A DNA stretch of 64,000 nucleotides, taken from the NCBI GenBank assembly GCA_020851795.1, contig JADZCA010000046.1, positions 1 through 64,000 of the forward strand. The letters run 5' to 3'. The DNA comes from Planctomycetota bacterium. Lineage in GTDB: Bacteria; Planctomycetota; PLA2; JAEUHO01. Made by a program: the position numbers and the translations under genes. Positions within the stretch are counted from its first letter, which is position 1. Each line of letters opens with the position of its first letter. Below are positions 8,278 through 16,068 of this stretch, one piece after another. The notes below the pieces were generated by a model. The model was not told the DNA's origin, made no database searches, and saw only the letters and a program-made list of their open reading frames with translations.

Positions 8278-8739
8278 TCAGAGCCCGAGGATCGCGCGAA
8301 GAACCCCGTCCGCCGCGGTCGTCGCGATCTTCGCGGTGGTGCGCCGATCCCGCGCCGCTGCGCGCTCCTCGTACGTCGCGGCCCCCGGCGCCGTCGGGGC
8401 GGCGTCCCTCGTGGGTCGCGCGACGGGCGCGTCGGATACGGGCATCAGCCGGAGCGCCTCGCCCGCGTCGAAGTACGCGCCGCGGCAGGTCCCGCAAGCG
8501 TCCACCTCCACAGGCCCGAGACGACCGACGACCATCGGCACGGCGCACGTCGGGCAACGCCGCGTGGATGCACCCGTGCGCACGAACGGCGGGAGCGTCG
8601 CCCGGGCGGCGCGCGCGAGCTCGCCCGTGTCGAACCAGACGCCGCGGCAGCCGACGCACTGGTCGATCTCGACGCCACGATAGGGACGAGGCGCCATCCG
8701 CGCGCTGCAGCCCGGGCAGGTGACGATCTTGTCGCTCAC
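8278..8739 (-). CDS. Double TFIIB-type zinc-ribbon protein
   Basis: A 153-residue protein with two copies of the same zinc ribbon (zf-TFIIB-like). The first has CPGC (C8/C11) with CVGCRGVWFDTGE (C28/C31). The second has CPTC (C62/C65) with CGTCRGAYFDAGE (C82/C85). The C-terminal 60 residues are alanine/arginine-rich. It starts at GTG 8739 with GGAGG 9 nt upstream. Such small ribbons are found in bacterial proteins of unknown function; metal binding is very likely, and nucleic-acid or protein binding is possible. No operon partner is evident. Confidence 0.85.
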   Translation of the reverse strand: MSDKIVTCPGCSARMAPRPYRGVEIDQCVGCRGVWFDTGELARAARATLPPFVRTGASTRRCPTCAVPMVVGRLGPVEVDACGTCRGAYFDAGEALRLMPVSDAPVARPTRDAAPTAPGAATYEERAAARDRRTTAKIATTAADGVLRAILGL

Positions 8740-8764
8740 GGCTGGCCTCCGAGGACGTCTCGCG

Positions 8765-8770
8765 AGTCTA
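8765..8770 (-). promoter_or_regulatory. -10 element for zinc-ribbon gene
   Basis: TAGACT on the minus strand lies about 25 nt before GTG 8739, leaving room for a short leader that contains GGAGG. The same hexamer precedes the transglutaminase gene (11681-11686) and the RHH regulator (17338-17343). Confidence 0.4.
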
Positions 8771-8917
8771 GCCCGCCGAAGTCACGAGAGGCGAGGCCGG
8801 TCGAGCCTCGAACGCACGTCAGGCCCCGGTCGGGGCGCGCGGATGGCGCCCGGGCGCGCGTCGGCCGCGACGACCGCGTGTTCTGGCACCACGCCGAGGA
8901 GCGGACGACGCGTGGCG

Positions 8918-9005
8918 ACGCGCATCGAAGCGCCAGCGGGCCCCACGTCACGCCCGGGCGCAAGACGCCGCCCCGACCTCGTCGGCTCGTGAATTCGGCG
9001 GGCGG
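8918..9005 (+). repeat. Dispersed intergenic repeat, copy A
   Basis: About 88 bases closely matching 15978-16068, with only scattered substitutions. Both contain GACGCGCATCGAA, then GGGCGCAAGACGCCG, then the core CCCGACCTCGTCGGCTCGTG. The core contains a small hairpin, CCGAC-ctc-GTCGG. Confidence 0.75.
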
Positions 9006-9059
9006 GCGAACGAGCCCGGACGCCGTCGAGACGGCGGCGCTCGGCCGCTCGGGGCGGGC

Positions 9060-10010
9060 TCAGCGCACGTCCTCGTAGTGCTCGAGGCCGTGGTCGGAGA
9101 AGATGCGCTTCGCGTCGCGCACGAGGCCGAGGCGGCGCGAGCCGCGGAGCGCCTCCTCGTCCACGACGGCCCAGGCGTCCTCGGGCTCGGCGGCGTAGCG
9201 AAGCTCGCCGACGCCGACGAAGCCCACGTCGCGGTGCGCCTTCTCGGTCAGGACCGCGAGCGCCCGTCCCGCTGACGTGAACGTGAATCGGCCGAGCGTC
9301 CGGGTCCACCACGGCAGCAGGGCGTCCAGCGGCGAACGGAGCGGCACGTGGGGGACGATGTCGCGGCCGTACTCCATGCGGTAGACGGGCGTACGCACGA
9401 GGTCGAACGAGTCGCGAAACCCCGCCGTGCCGGGGCGCGGCGCCTCGAAGGTGTAGACCACGCGGGGCGGGCGGCCGGCGTCGGCGAGGTCGGCCGCGGC
9501 GATGGGCGCGATCGCCCCGCCCTGGCTGTGGCCCACGACCACGACGGGCACGTTCGCGGGACGGGCCGCGAGCTCCCCGACCACCTGCGTGCGGACCGAC
9601 GCCCACTCGTCCTGGAACCCCTTGTGGACCTTGCCGCGCGCCACGGTCGGGCCCATCGCGCCCCCCGCGACGACGGGCGACGTCGGCCGGACGTAGTCCA
9701 CGGGCACGGCTTCGAAGTTCTTCACCCAGTCGTCCACACGCATCCGAACGCTCGCGCCCTTCTGGTCCACCGACAGCGTGCCGCGGAACGCGACGACGAC
9801 GTGGGGCGCTCCGTCGTGCACCAAGTCCACGACCGCCACGAGACTCGTGTGCGAGTCGTCGGCGCTCTCGTAGGCGCGCCCGCGGACGCCGTCGAGCCCG
9901 CCGAAGGCGCCGTTGCCGTCGCTGCCGACGATGTCGGCGACGCGGTTCTCGTGGATGTGCTGGCAGATCGAGACCAACCGGTCCATCAGCGGGCGGTCGA
10001 ACGCGGCCAT
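9060..10010 (-). CDS. Class 3 lipase family alpha/beta hydrolase
   Basis: The 316-residue protein has VVVAFRGT (the oxyanion-side strand typical of lipase_3), the nucleophile elbow VVGHSQGG (Ser162), FEAPRPG, GRDIVPHVPL with the likely catalytic Asp217, and a C-terminal DHGLEHYEDV that supplies the histidine. No signal peptide is obvious, so it may be cytoplasmic or exported another way. It lies 66 nt downstream of the transglutaminase/HET-C gene on the same strand. The neighbour's second half resembles zinc-dependent phospholipase C folds, so the two may act on lipids together; that is an inference. Confidence 0.85.
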   Translation of the reverse strand: MAAFDRPLMDRLVSICQHIHENRVADIVGSDGNGAFGGLDGVRGRAYESADDSHTSLVAVVDLVHDGAPHVVVAFRGTLSVDQKGASVRMRVDDWVKNFEAVPVDYVRPTSPVVAGGAMGPTVARGKVHKGFQDEWASVRTQVVGELAARPANVPVVVVGHSQGGAIAPIAAADLADAGRPPRVVYTFEAPRPGTAGFRDSFDLVRTPVYRMEYGRDIVPHVPLRSPLDALLPWWTRTLGRFTFTSAGRALAVLTEKAHRDVGFVGVGELRYAAEPEDAWAVVDEEALRGSRRLGLVRDAKRIFSDHGLEHYEDVR

Positions 10011-10076
10011 CGGCGGGGGGCTCCGGGGCGAGGAAGGGGAATGTCGGAGGGACGGTGCGGGGGCGGCGGCGACCGA

Positions 10077-11636
10077 TCAGGGCCCGCCGCGCCACCCCTG
10101 CTGGAACGCGGCACGGACGTGACGCACGGCCGCGTCGTACCGCAGGGCGTACTGGCGCTTGTACTGCGCCGCGCTGAACACGTGCGCGGACGGGCGCTCG
10201 GGCTTGTCCACGGCGACGGCGTCGTGCCGCGGCAGGAAGCCTCGCCAGTAGAACGAGGGGTCGTCCTCGAGCCCGCGCGGGAGGTACGTGATGCGCTCGA
10301 AGAAGCCGCCCCCGTCCCCGCGCTGGGCGTAGCGCCCGCTGACCACGCGGTCGGCGAAGTGCGCCGCCGCCGCGGCGGGCGTCGCGCGCGGGGCGTGGCG
10401 CGGGTTGGGCGCCGTGCCGTGCTCGAGGTCGTAGGGCCCGCTCGTGTAGCGCGCACCGGGCAGGGCGTCGCCCGAGCCCGGGTGCAGCGGGACCGTCGCG
10501 GCACCGGCGTCCTTCTCGTGGGCCCAGTTCGAGTGGGCGTAGAAGTCCGCGATCCCGTGGGCGGCGAGCGCGAACTCGTGCGCGCCGCCGAGGTTGTCGG
10601 CGGCGAACGCCGCGAGGCGCGTGCGCACGCGCGCCCAGCTCTCGCCGATGTAGGCGTTGTCGAAGTGGTCGCGCGGGTCGTAGCCGGGGACGTCGGCGTC
10701 CACCGCCTCGACCGTCTCGCCGACGAAGGGGATCGAGGTGAACTCGCGGTGGAGCTGGTCGAGGAACCAGTGGCCCTCGCCGAGGACGGAGGTCAGTGCG
10801 TGGGTGAGCACCGACTGGTGGACGCTGCCGGCGAAGGAGGGCTGGAACCGACGCCAGCGGCCGCGGGCCCGGCGCGTGAGGAGCTCCTCGAAGTCGGGCC
10901 CGCCCGGTCGGCGGATCTCCCAGAGGTGCGAGTCGTTGAAGACGAACCACGGCAGGTAGGTCGCGGTCCACCCCTCCCGGCGCGCGAGCCCGGGCCCCGC
11001 CGAACGGCCGCGCACGGGACGGACGCGCGCGAGCGGCTCGACGACGGTCCACGCGCCCGACTCGGCCTTGTAGACCACCCAGACGTGGTCGAAGGTGCGG
11101 GCCCGTCGGCCGGGCGCGGTGAGCGTGACCTGGCCGAGGGCGACGCGCAGGTTGTACGGGCTGACGCCCGCGGCGAGGCACATCGAGACGAGCAGGAACG
11201 AGAGGTCCTCGCAGTCGCCTTCGCGGAGGTGGAGTGTCTCGTCGGGGAACCGCCACGGATCGTCGGCCCGGTTCTTCCGGTATCGGATGCTCCGACCGAC
11301 CCACGACGCGATCGCGGCGACGCGGAAGTCGAAGCACCCGGGCTGGCGGGCCTGGAACGCCGCCCACCCGTCGAGCGCGGACGGGCTCCGGGCCTGCCGC
11401 ACCGACGCCTTCCACGCGGGGCGCTCGAGCATCCGGCGGACGTCCTCGTGGAGCGTGCGTCGCATCAGCTCGTTGCGCTCGGTCACGAGGAACTCGCGGA
11501 TGTCGGTGTCGTAGTCGCCGCGCCGCGTCGTGCCGACGACCGGCCTCGACGAGGCGACGACGCACCGGTGCACGATCACGTCGCCGTCCCAGTTCCAGCG
11601 AGCGACCCCGCGCACGGACGTGGACGGTTGGCACAT
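10077..11636 (-). CDS. Transglutaminase-like / HET-C (zinc phospholipase C-like) fusion protein
   Basis: The 519-residue protein starts at ATG 11636. Residues 95-205 form a transglutaminase-like core with the cysteine in EGDCEDLSFLL (C142) and histidine in FDHVWVVY (H184). The third position is WTVVEP, with glutamate in place of the usual aspartate. Residues 270-375 match the heterokaryon-incompatibility HET-C / zinc phospholipase C type: SVHQSVLTHAL, DHFDNAYIGESW, and AAHGIADFYAHSNWAHE, with H/D residues spaced for a zinc cluster. No signal peptide is visible. The lipase gene follows. I do not know this fusion from a characterised protein. Confidence 0.75.
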   Translation of the reverse strand: MCQPSTSVRGVARWNWDGDVIVHRCVVASSRPVVGTTRRGDYDTDIREFLVTERNELMRRTLHEDVRRMLERPAWKASVRQARSPSALDGWAAFQARQPGCFDFRVAAIASWVGRSIRYRKNRADDPWRFPDETLHLREGDCEDLSFLLVSMCLAAGVSPYNLRVALGQVTLTAPGRRARTFDHVWVVYKAESGAWTVVEPLARVRPVRGRSAGPGLARREGWTATYLPWFVFNDSHLWEIRRPGGPDFEELLTRRARGRWRRFQPSFAGSVHQSVLTHALTSVLGEGHWFLDQLHREFTSIPFVGETVEAVDADVPGYDPRDHFDNAYIGESWARVRTRLAAFAADNLGGAHEFALAAHGIADFYAHSNWAHEKDAGAATVPLHPGSGDALPGARYTSGPYDLEHGTAPNPRHAPRATPAAAAAHFADRVVSGRYAQRGDGGGFFERITYLPRGLEDDPSFYWRGFLPRHDAVAVDKPERPSAHVFSAAQYKRQYALRYDAAVRHVRAAFQQGWRGGP

Positions 11637-11680
11637 GGCGCGTCCCCCTCACGGTCGCCCCCGAGCGCGGCCGGCTCGCC

Positions 11681-11686
11681 AGTCTA
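11681..11686 (-). promoter_or_regulatory. -10 element for transglutaminase/HET-C gene
   Basis: TAGACT on the minus strand, about 45 nt before ATG 11636. Confidence 0.4.
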
Positions 11687-11817
11687 TCGGCGCGGAGCGC
11701 GGGTTGCCACGGCGCCGTCGCGACGTCGGGCCCGGCGACGGGTCGCTTGTGCCCAGCGGCACGAGCCGACGGGAGCGGGAACCGCGTCGGCGTCCCGGCC
11801 CCGTCGTTCGTCCACGC

Positions 11818-12333
11818 CTACCCCCGACGCACCGCGCGGCGGGTGGCGCGGTCGGCCTCGCGCTGCTTCATGTCCTCGCGCTTGTCGAACTGGCGCTTGC
11901 CGCGGCCCACGCCGAGCTCGACCTTGACGCGCGAGCCGAGGAAGTAGAGCGAGAGCGGGATCATCGTCGTGCCCTCGCCCTCGAGCAGACCCGCCAGCTT
12001 GCGGATCTCGCGCAGGTGCAGCAGGCACTTGCGCTTGCGGCGCGGCTCGTGGTTGCGGTACGAGGCCTGCGGCAGCGGCGGCACGTGGACGCCGTAGAGC
12101 CACACCTCGTCGTCGTCCACCCGCGCGTAGCCGTCCTGCAGGCTCGCCGCCGCCGTCCGCAACGACTTCACCTCCGAGCCGAGCAGCACGAGCCCCGCCT
12201 CGACGACGTAGGAGAAGGCGTAGTCGTGCCGCGCCTTGCGGTTCGTAGCGAGGATCGTCTTGCTCGGGGGCTTCTTGGCGGCGGCGTCGCCCCCGGGGGC
12301 GCCCGTCCGCCGACCGTCGCTGCGAGGATTCAC
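11818..12333 (-). CDS. smpB: SsrA-binding protein SmpB
   Basis: The 171-residue protein has the SmpB fold: ILATNRKARHDYAF, LLGSEVKSLR, SLQDGYARV, YRNHEPRRKRKCLLH, MIPLSLYFLGSRVKVELG, and the basic tail GRGKRQFDKRED. It binds tmRNA and brings it to stalled ribosomes. It has about 20 extra residues at the N-terminus compared with E. coli SmpB. The start is GTG 12333, and a TAGGAT -10 box ends 6 nt before it, which points to a leaderless transcript. The gene is divergent from a lipoprotein metallopeptidase only 21 bases away. ssrA itself lies near position 2,000. Confidence 0.96.
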   Translation of the reverse strand: MNPRSDGRRTGAPGGDAAAKKPPSKTILATNRKARHDYAFSYVVEAGLVLLGSEVKSLRTAAASLQDGYARVDDDEVWLYGVHVPPLPQASYRNHEPRRKRKCLLHLREIRKLAGLLEGEGTTMIPLSLYFLGSRVKVELGVGRGKRQFDKREDMKQREADRATRRAVRRG

Positions 12334-12339
12334 CCGGGG

Positions 12340-12345
12340 ATCCTA
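12340..12345 (-). promoter_or_regulatory. -10 element, leaderless start of smpB
   Basis: TAGGAT on the minus strand, then 6 nt, then GTG 12333. It sits within the 21-base gap shared with the divergent gene at 12355. Confidence 0.5.
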
Positions 12346-12354
12346 CGCCGCCCC

Positions 12355-13395
12355 ATGCGAACGTCCCTCGCCCTCGGGGCAGCCCTCCTGTCCGCGCTCG
12401 CCGCCGCCTGCGCGACCGGCGGCGGACCGGGCCCCTCCACGGAGCGGGCCCCGCGGCGCCGCTCGGGCGGGCCCCGCTGCCTCGACTTCGCCGGCGGCGA
12501 CCCCGGCGAGAAGGGCTGGGCGAAGGTGGACGGGCTCTGGGTCCGGGAGGCCGACGCCGACGCCTTCCGCAAGGGCCTCGTCCGCTGCGGCGACGACCTC
12601 GTCCCCCTCGACGACGCCGACCGGATCGGGAAGACCCCCGAGGACGGCTACGTCCTGCGCACCGACCACGTGCTCGTGCGCACCGACGTCGCCTTCCGCC
12701 GCGCGGCCGACCTCGCCCGGACCACCGAGGCCCACGTGGTGGCCCTCCTCGACTCGCTCGGCGGACCGCTCGACCTGCGCTCGCCCGCGGACCCGCTGCC
12801 GGTCGTCGTGGCGGCCCACCGACGCGACTTCGACGCGCTGCTCGCCCGCAAGGTGGCCGAACCCTCGACGTGGGGGGCCTTCTACGCCGCCGCCGAGGGC
12901 ACGGTCTACGCGTGCGACGAACCGCTGGGCGCCGGCGGCCTGCCGGTCGTCGCCGACCTGCGCCACGAGACCACCCACGCCGTCCTCGACCTCGGCCGCC
13001 CCGCGCGACAGCGCGACCGCATGTTCGACCGGCCCCACTTCTGGGCGTGGGAGGGGATCGCGATGTGGGCCGAGAGCCTCCGCGACCCGCCCGGGCACGA
13101 GGCGGGGGCCGAGCGCCTCGCGCGCTTCCGCCGCCGCGCCGCCTGGGGCGACGTCGTGCCGCTCGAGGAGGTGTTCGCGCTCCCGCAGCGCGCGTTCCTC
13201 GGGCGGCACTACGACGAGACGGCCGCGTTCACGCGCTGGCTCCTCGCGCCCGAGGGCGGCGGCCGTCGCGACGGATTCCTGCGGCTGCTGTCGCGCGTCA
13301 TGGACGGCGACGCCGAGGCCGGCGACTTCGAGCGGTTCGTGGGTTGGACGCCCGACGAGGCGGAGCGGCGCTGGAAGGCGTCGATGGGAGGGTAG
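12355..13395 (+). CDS. Lipoprotein zinc metallopeptidase-like protein (HExxH)
   Basis: The 346-residue protein starts with a lipoprotein signal, LLSALAAAC (lipidated Cys19). Its C-terminal half has DLRHETTHAVLD (HETTH, 204-208), followed after about 25 residues by FWAWEGIAMWAE, the arrangement of gluzincin-type peptidases in which the downstream glutamate is the third zinc ligand. HYDETAAFTRWLL near the end also fits the peptidase MA-like fold. It is probably an envelope protease or peptidase-like protein; the substrate is unknown. The methyltransferase gene starts 5 bases after its stop. Confidence 0.8.
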   Translation: MRTSLALGAALLSALAAACATGGGPGPSTERAPRRRSGGPRCLDFAGGDPGEKGWAKVDGLWVREADADAFRKGLVRCGDDLVPLDDADRIGKTPEDGYVLRTDHVLVRTDVAFRRAADLARTTEAHVVALLDSLGGPLDLRSPADPLPVVVAAHRRDFDALLARKVAEPSTWGAFYAAAEGTVYACDEPLGAGGLPVVADLRHETTHAVLDLGRPARQRDRMFDRPHFWAWEGIAMWAESLRDPPGHEAGAERLARFRRRAAWGDVVPLEEVFALPQRAFLGRHYDETAAFTRWLLAPEGGGRRDGFLRLLSRVMDGDAEAGDFERFVGWTPDEAERRWKASMGG

Positions 13396-13400
13396 ACGTC

Positions 13401-14585
13401 GTGCGCACCGTCGTCGTCCGCAAGGGACACGCCAAGCCGCTCTGGTTCGGGCACCCGTGGGTGTTCGCCGAGGCGATCGCGTCGCTCGGCAAGGGCGACG
13501 ACGACTGGGTCGCCGTCGTGGACGAGGCCCGCAAGCCGATCGGCCGCGGCTGGCTCTCGCCGAAGTCGGCGCTGCGCGTGCGCATCGTGGACCGCGACCC
13601 GCGCGGGGCCGACGAGGAGACCGTCGTCGCGCGCCGCCTCGAGGCCGCGGTCGCGCTGCGCCGCCGCCTGTTCCCCGACCCGATGCGCACCGACGCCTAC
13701 CGCCTCGTCCACGGCGAGGGCGACGGGCTGCCGGGCCTCGTGGTGGACCGCTTCGGCTCGGTGCTCGTGGCGCAGTTCTCGACGCGCCCGCTCGTGCGGC
13801 GTCGCGAGGCGCTCGCGCGTCGGTTGCTCGCGCTGACCGGCGCGACCTCGCTCGTCGGACGGCCGGGCGGCAAGGAGGCCGAGGAGGGCATCGCCGAGGC
13901 CGAGGTGGCCTTCGCCGCCGGCAGCCCCGCGCCGACGCCGGTCGTCGCACGCGAGGACGGGCTCCTCTTTGAGGTGGACGTCCAGCGCGGCCAGAAGACG
14001 GGCCACTACGCCGACCAGCGCGAGAATCGGCGCGCGGTGGCCGAGGTGGCCGGCGGGGGTCGCGTGCTCGACCTGTTCGCGGGCTCGTGCGGGTTCTCCG
14101 TCGCCGCGCTCCGGGCCGGCGCCGCGGCCGCCGAGGCGGTGGACTCCTCGGCGGGGGCGCTCCTCATCGGCACCTGCAACGCCGAGCGCAACGGCGTCGG
14201 CGGCCGGCTGCGCGTGGTCGAGTCCGACGCGGGCGAGCGCCTCGACGCGCTCGCGCGCGCCAAGACGTCGTTCGACGTCGTGGTGTCCGACCCGCCGCGC
14301 TTCGCGCCCGCGCGCGCCGGCCTCGAGCGCGCGCTCAACGCGTACCGCGCCGTCCACGGGAAGGCGCTCGCGAGGGTCGCCCCGGGCGGGTTCGCGGCGG
14401 TGTTCTCGTGCTCGGGAGCCGTCGAGCCCGCCGTGTTCGCCGACGTCGTCCGCGCGGCGCTGCGCGACGTCGCGCGCACCGCCACCGTGCTGCGCGTGCT
14501 CGCCGCCGGCCCCGACCACCCGGTCGGGCTCGCGGCCCCCGAAGGGCGTTACCTCACCGGCCTGCTGCTGCGGCTCGACCCGTGA
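13401..14585 (+). CDS. RlmI-like 23S rRNA (cytosine-C5) methyltransferase, class I SAM
   Basis: The 394-residue protein starts at GTG 13401 with GGAGG about 9 nt upstream. The N-terminal PUA-like domain (RKGHAKPLWFGHPWVF) and linker (LVHGEGDGLPGLVVDRF) lead to a Rossmann methyltransferase with VLDLFAGSCGFSVAAL (SAM site), the catalytic motif VVSDPPRFA, and AVFSCSG. It shares this order with RlmI, which methylates C1962 of 23S rRNA; the exact target here is an inference. It overlaps the next gene (GTGA) and follows the metallopeptidase gene by 5 bases. Confidence 0.85.
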   Translation: MRTVVVRKGHAKPLWFGHPWVFAEAIASLGKGDDDWVAVVDEARKPIGRGWLSPKSALRVRIVDRDPRGADEETVVARRLEAAVALRRRLFPDPMRTDAYRLVHGEGDGLPGLVVDRFGSVLVAQFSTRPLVRRREALARRLLALTGATSLVGRPGGKEAEEGIAEAEVAFAAGSPAPTPVVAREDGLLFEVDVQRGQKTGHYADQRENRRAVAEVAGGGRVLDLFAGSCGFSVAALRAGAAAAEAVDSSAGALLIGTCNAERNGVGGRLRVVESDAGERLDALARAKTSFDVVVSDPPRFAPARAGLERALNAYRAVHGKALARVAPGGFAAVFSCSGAVEPAVFADVVRAALRDVARTATVLRVLAAGPDHPVGLAAPEGRYLTGLLLRLDP

Positions 14586-14848
14586 GCGTCTCCCCGCGCG
14601 CCGCCGACGCGATCCGCAAGGTCACCGCCTACGCGCTCGCCGTCGGGATCACGCTCCTGCTGTTCCGTGTGCTCGGCCGGGCGGCCGAGGGCCGCCAGCG
14701 GCTCGCCGACGTCGAGCTGTTCGGGCTCGTGGTGGGGACGGCGCTCGCGCTCCTGTGGGTGCGCGCCGCGAAGCGGGTGCGGCGTGCGAGCACGGCGCCG
14801 CCGGGCGGCGCGGGTGGCGACCGCGAGGGACCGCCCGCCGACCCGTAA
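14582..14848 (+). CDS. Small two-helix membrane protein
   Basis: 88 residues, with two hydrophobic helices (VTAYALAVGITLLLF and LFGLVVGTALALLWV) joined by a charged loop, and a basic then proline/glycine-rich tail. The GTG start overlaps the methyltransferase stop (GTGA), so translation is coupled. No family recognised. Confidence 0.65.
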   Translation: MSVSPRAADAIRKVTAYALAVGITLLLFRVLGRAAEGRQRLADVELFGLVVGTALALLWVRAAKRVRRASTAPPGGAGGDREGPPADP

Positions 14849-15050
14849 GCGGTGGACCGCCGTCCGGACGCCGGCGTTCGCGTCGTTGGAGACGACGCCC
14901 CTCGACCCCGCGGGCGGAGGCACGCCGAGCCCGGCCGCCGAGCGCGCACGGGCCGTCCGTGCGAACATCGCATCCGGCGGCGCGCTCGGTCGCGATCCGC
15001 CGGGGGCGTGCGGCCACGGGGCACCGGGCCGTGCCCGCGGGAGGGCGTCG

Positions 15051-15332
15051 ATGAACTGGTACCGATTCTTCCTCGCCGGCATGGGGCTGCCGTTCACCGC
15101 CTACGTCGTGCTGCAGGCCCTGCTGCCCTGGCGCGTGCGCGGGCGGCGCCGCTGGATCGCGTTCGCGCCGGCGCCGGTCATGGCGGGCGTGCTCGCCCAC
15201 GCGCTCGACGCGGAGAGCCGCGGCCAGAATCTGTGGCCGATCGGCCTGATCTTCCTGAGCCCGGCCGCGATCGTGGCCGTCTGCGTCCTCACCGGCAAGG
15301 GACGGGAGGCTCCGCCGCCGGAGGCGCCCTGA
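15051..15332 (+). CDS. Small membrane protein
   Basis: 93 residues starting at ATG 15051 after a strong GGAGGG ribosome-binding site 5 nt upstream. About three hydrophobic segments are visible (GLPFTAYVVLQALLPW, FAPAPVMAGVLAHAL, IGLIFLSPAAIVAVCVL). The 202-base gap before it has no recognisable gene. No family recognised. Confidence 0.65.
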   Translation: MNWYRFFLAGMGLPFTAYVVLQALLPWRVRGRRRWIAFAPAPVMAGVLAHALDAESRGQNLWPIGLIFLSPAAIVAVCVLTGKGREAPPPEAP

Positions 15333-15355
15333 CGGCACCCGGCGCGCCGACGCGG

Positions 15356-15376
15356 CCCCGACCTCGTCGGCTCGTG
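15356..15376 (+). repeat. Dispersed intergenic repeat core, copy D
   Basis: Exact copy of the repeat core (CCCGACCTCGTCGGCTCGTG with one more leading C) in the convergent gap between 15332 and 15389. Its CCGAC/GTCGG hairpin could serve as a terminator. Confidence 0.65.
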
Positions 15377-15388
15377 GGAGATCCGGGC

Positions 15389-15910
15389 TCAGTACCCGAC
15401 GACGCGCGCCGTCGCGTCGTCCACGAGGAAGATCGAGAGCAGGATCCCCTGCTGCTTGGTCTCCACGGCGTGGAAGACGCCGCGGACCTCGATCGGCTCG
15501 TTCGTGTTGGGCAGCCCGCGCTCGCTCGCCTTGACCTTGACGTGCACCTGCGACTCGATGCCCGCGGGCATGCCGAAGCAGCACGACATGTGGTTGGGCA
15601 CGAGGCAGAACTCGCGGATGTCGTCGAACTCGACGATGGGCAGGAGGAAGCCCCGTACGACCACGGTCGTGCCCTCGAGCGCCTTGACCGTGTCGGGGAG
15701 GTTCTCGAGCCCGGGCTTGTACTCGTAGCCCGTCAGCACCTCCCAGGCGAGCGCCCCTTTCTCGGCCGAGACCGGCGGGGCGACCGGCGCCGGGCCCGCG
15801 GGCGGCCGAGGACCGGCGCCGCCGTCGGCCCGTCCCGCGGTGCCGAGCACGCCCGTCACGACCGCGAAGGCGGCGAGGACGGAGCCGAGGAGGACGAGGA
15901 GGCGGTCCAT
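15389..15910 (-). CDS. DUF3299 family exported protein
   Basis: 173 residues from ATG 15910. An N-terminal hydrophobic anchor (LLVLLGSVLAAFAVVTGVL) and a proline-rich linker precede a DUF3299-like domain: ALEGTTVVVRGFLLPI, EFCLVPNHMSCCFG, and VHVKVKASER. These proteins are found in planctomycetes and proteobacteria and have no established activity I can name; the SCC motif is a conserved feature. A TAGGAT -10 box ends 7 nt upstream of the start, so the transcript is probably leaderless. Confidence 0.8.
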   Translation of the reverse strand: MDRLLVLLGSVLAAFAVVTGVLGTAGRADGGAGPRPPAGPAPVAPPVSAEKGALAWEVLTGYEYKPGLENLPDTVKALEGTTVVVRGFLLPIVEFDDIREFCLVPNHMSCCFGMPAGIESQVHVKVKASERGLPNTNEPIEVRGVFHAVETKQQGILLSIFLVDDATARVVGY

Positions 15911-15917
15911 GGGGGAG

Positions 15918-15923
15918 ATCCTA
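15918..15923 (-). promoter_or_regulatory. -10 element, leaderless start of DUF3299 gene
   Basis: TAGGAT on the minus strand, 7 nt spacer, then ATG 15910. Confidence 0.5.
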
Positions 15924-15977
15924 CCCACGCCGGGCGGACGTGCGATGGGAGCGGGGTCGACGGCCCGGGCGACGGTC

Positions 15978-16068
15978 CGCGACGCGCATCGAATCGCCGA
16001 CGGGCCCTGCGCCACGTCCGGGCGCAAGACGCCGCCCCGACCTCGTCGGCTCGTGCACTCGGCGGGCT
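15978..16068 (+). repeat. Dispersed intergenic repeat, copy B
   Basis: Second full copy, closely matching 8918-9005. It lies between the start of the DUF3299 gene and the end of the ZIP gene, reaching the ZIP stop codon. Confidence 0.75.

Larger units (their letters stand above)
8740..9059. other. Gap between zinc-ribbon and lipase genes
   Basis: This gap of 320 bases holds the zinc-ribbon promoter and one full copy of the dispersed intergenic repeat (8918-9005). No coding signal is evident. Confidence 0.5.

Noticed and set aside
6410..8659. In-frame upward extension of the pentapeptide gene to 8659
   Set aside because: The extension is an out-of-frame shadow of the caspase and zinc-ribbon genes; the signal peptide at ATG 6409 with GGAG marks the true start.
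14849..15050. Possible small gene between the two small membrane proteins
   Set aside because: No ribosome-binding site and no coherent frame; treated as spacer.
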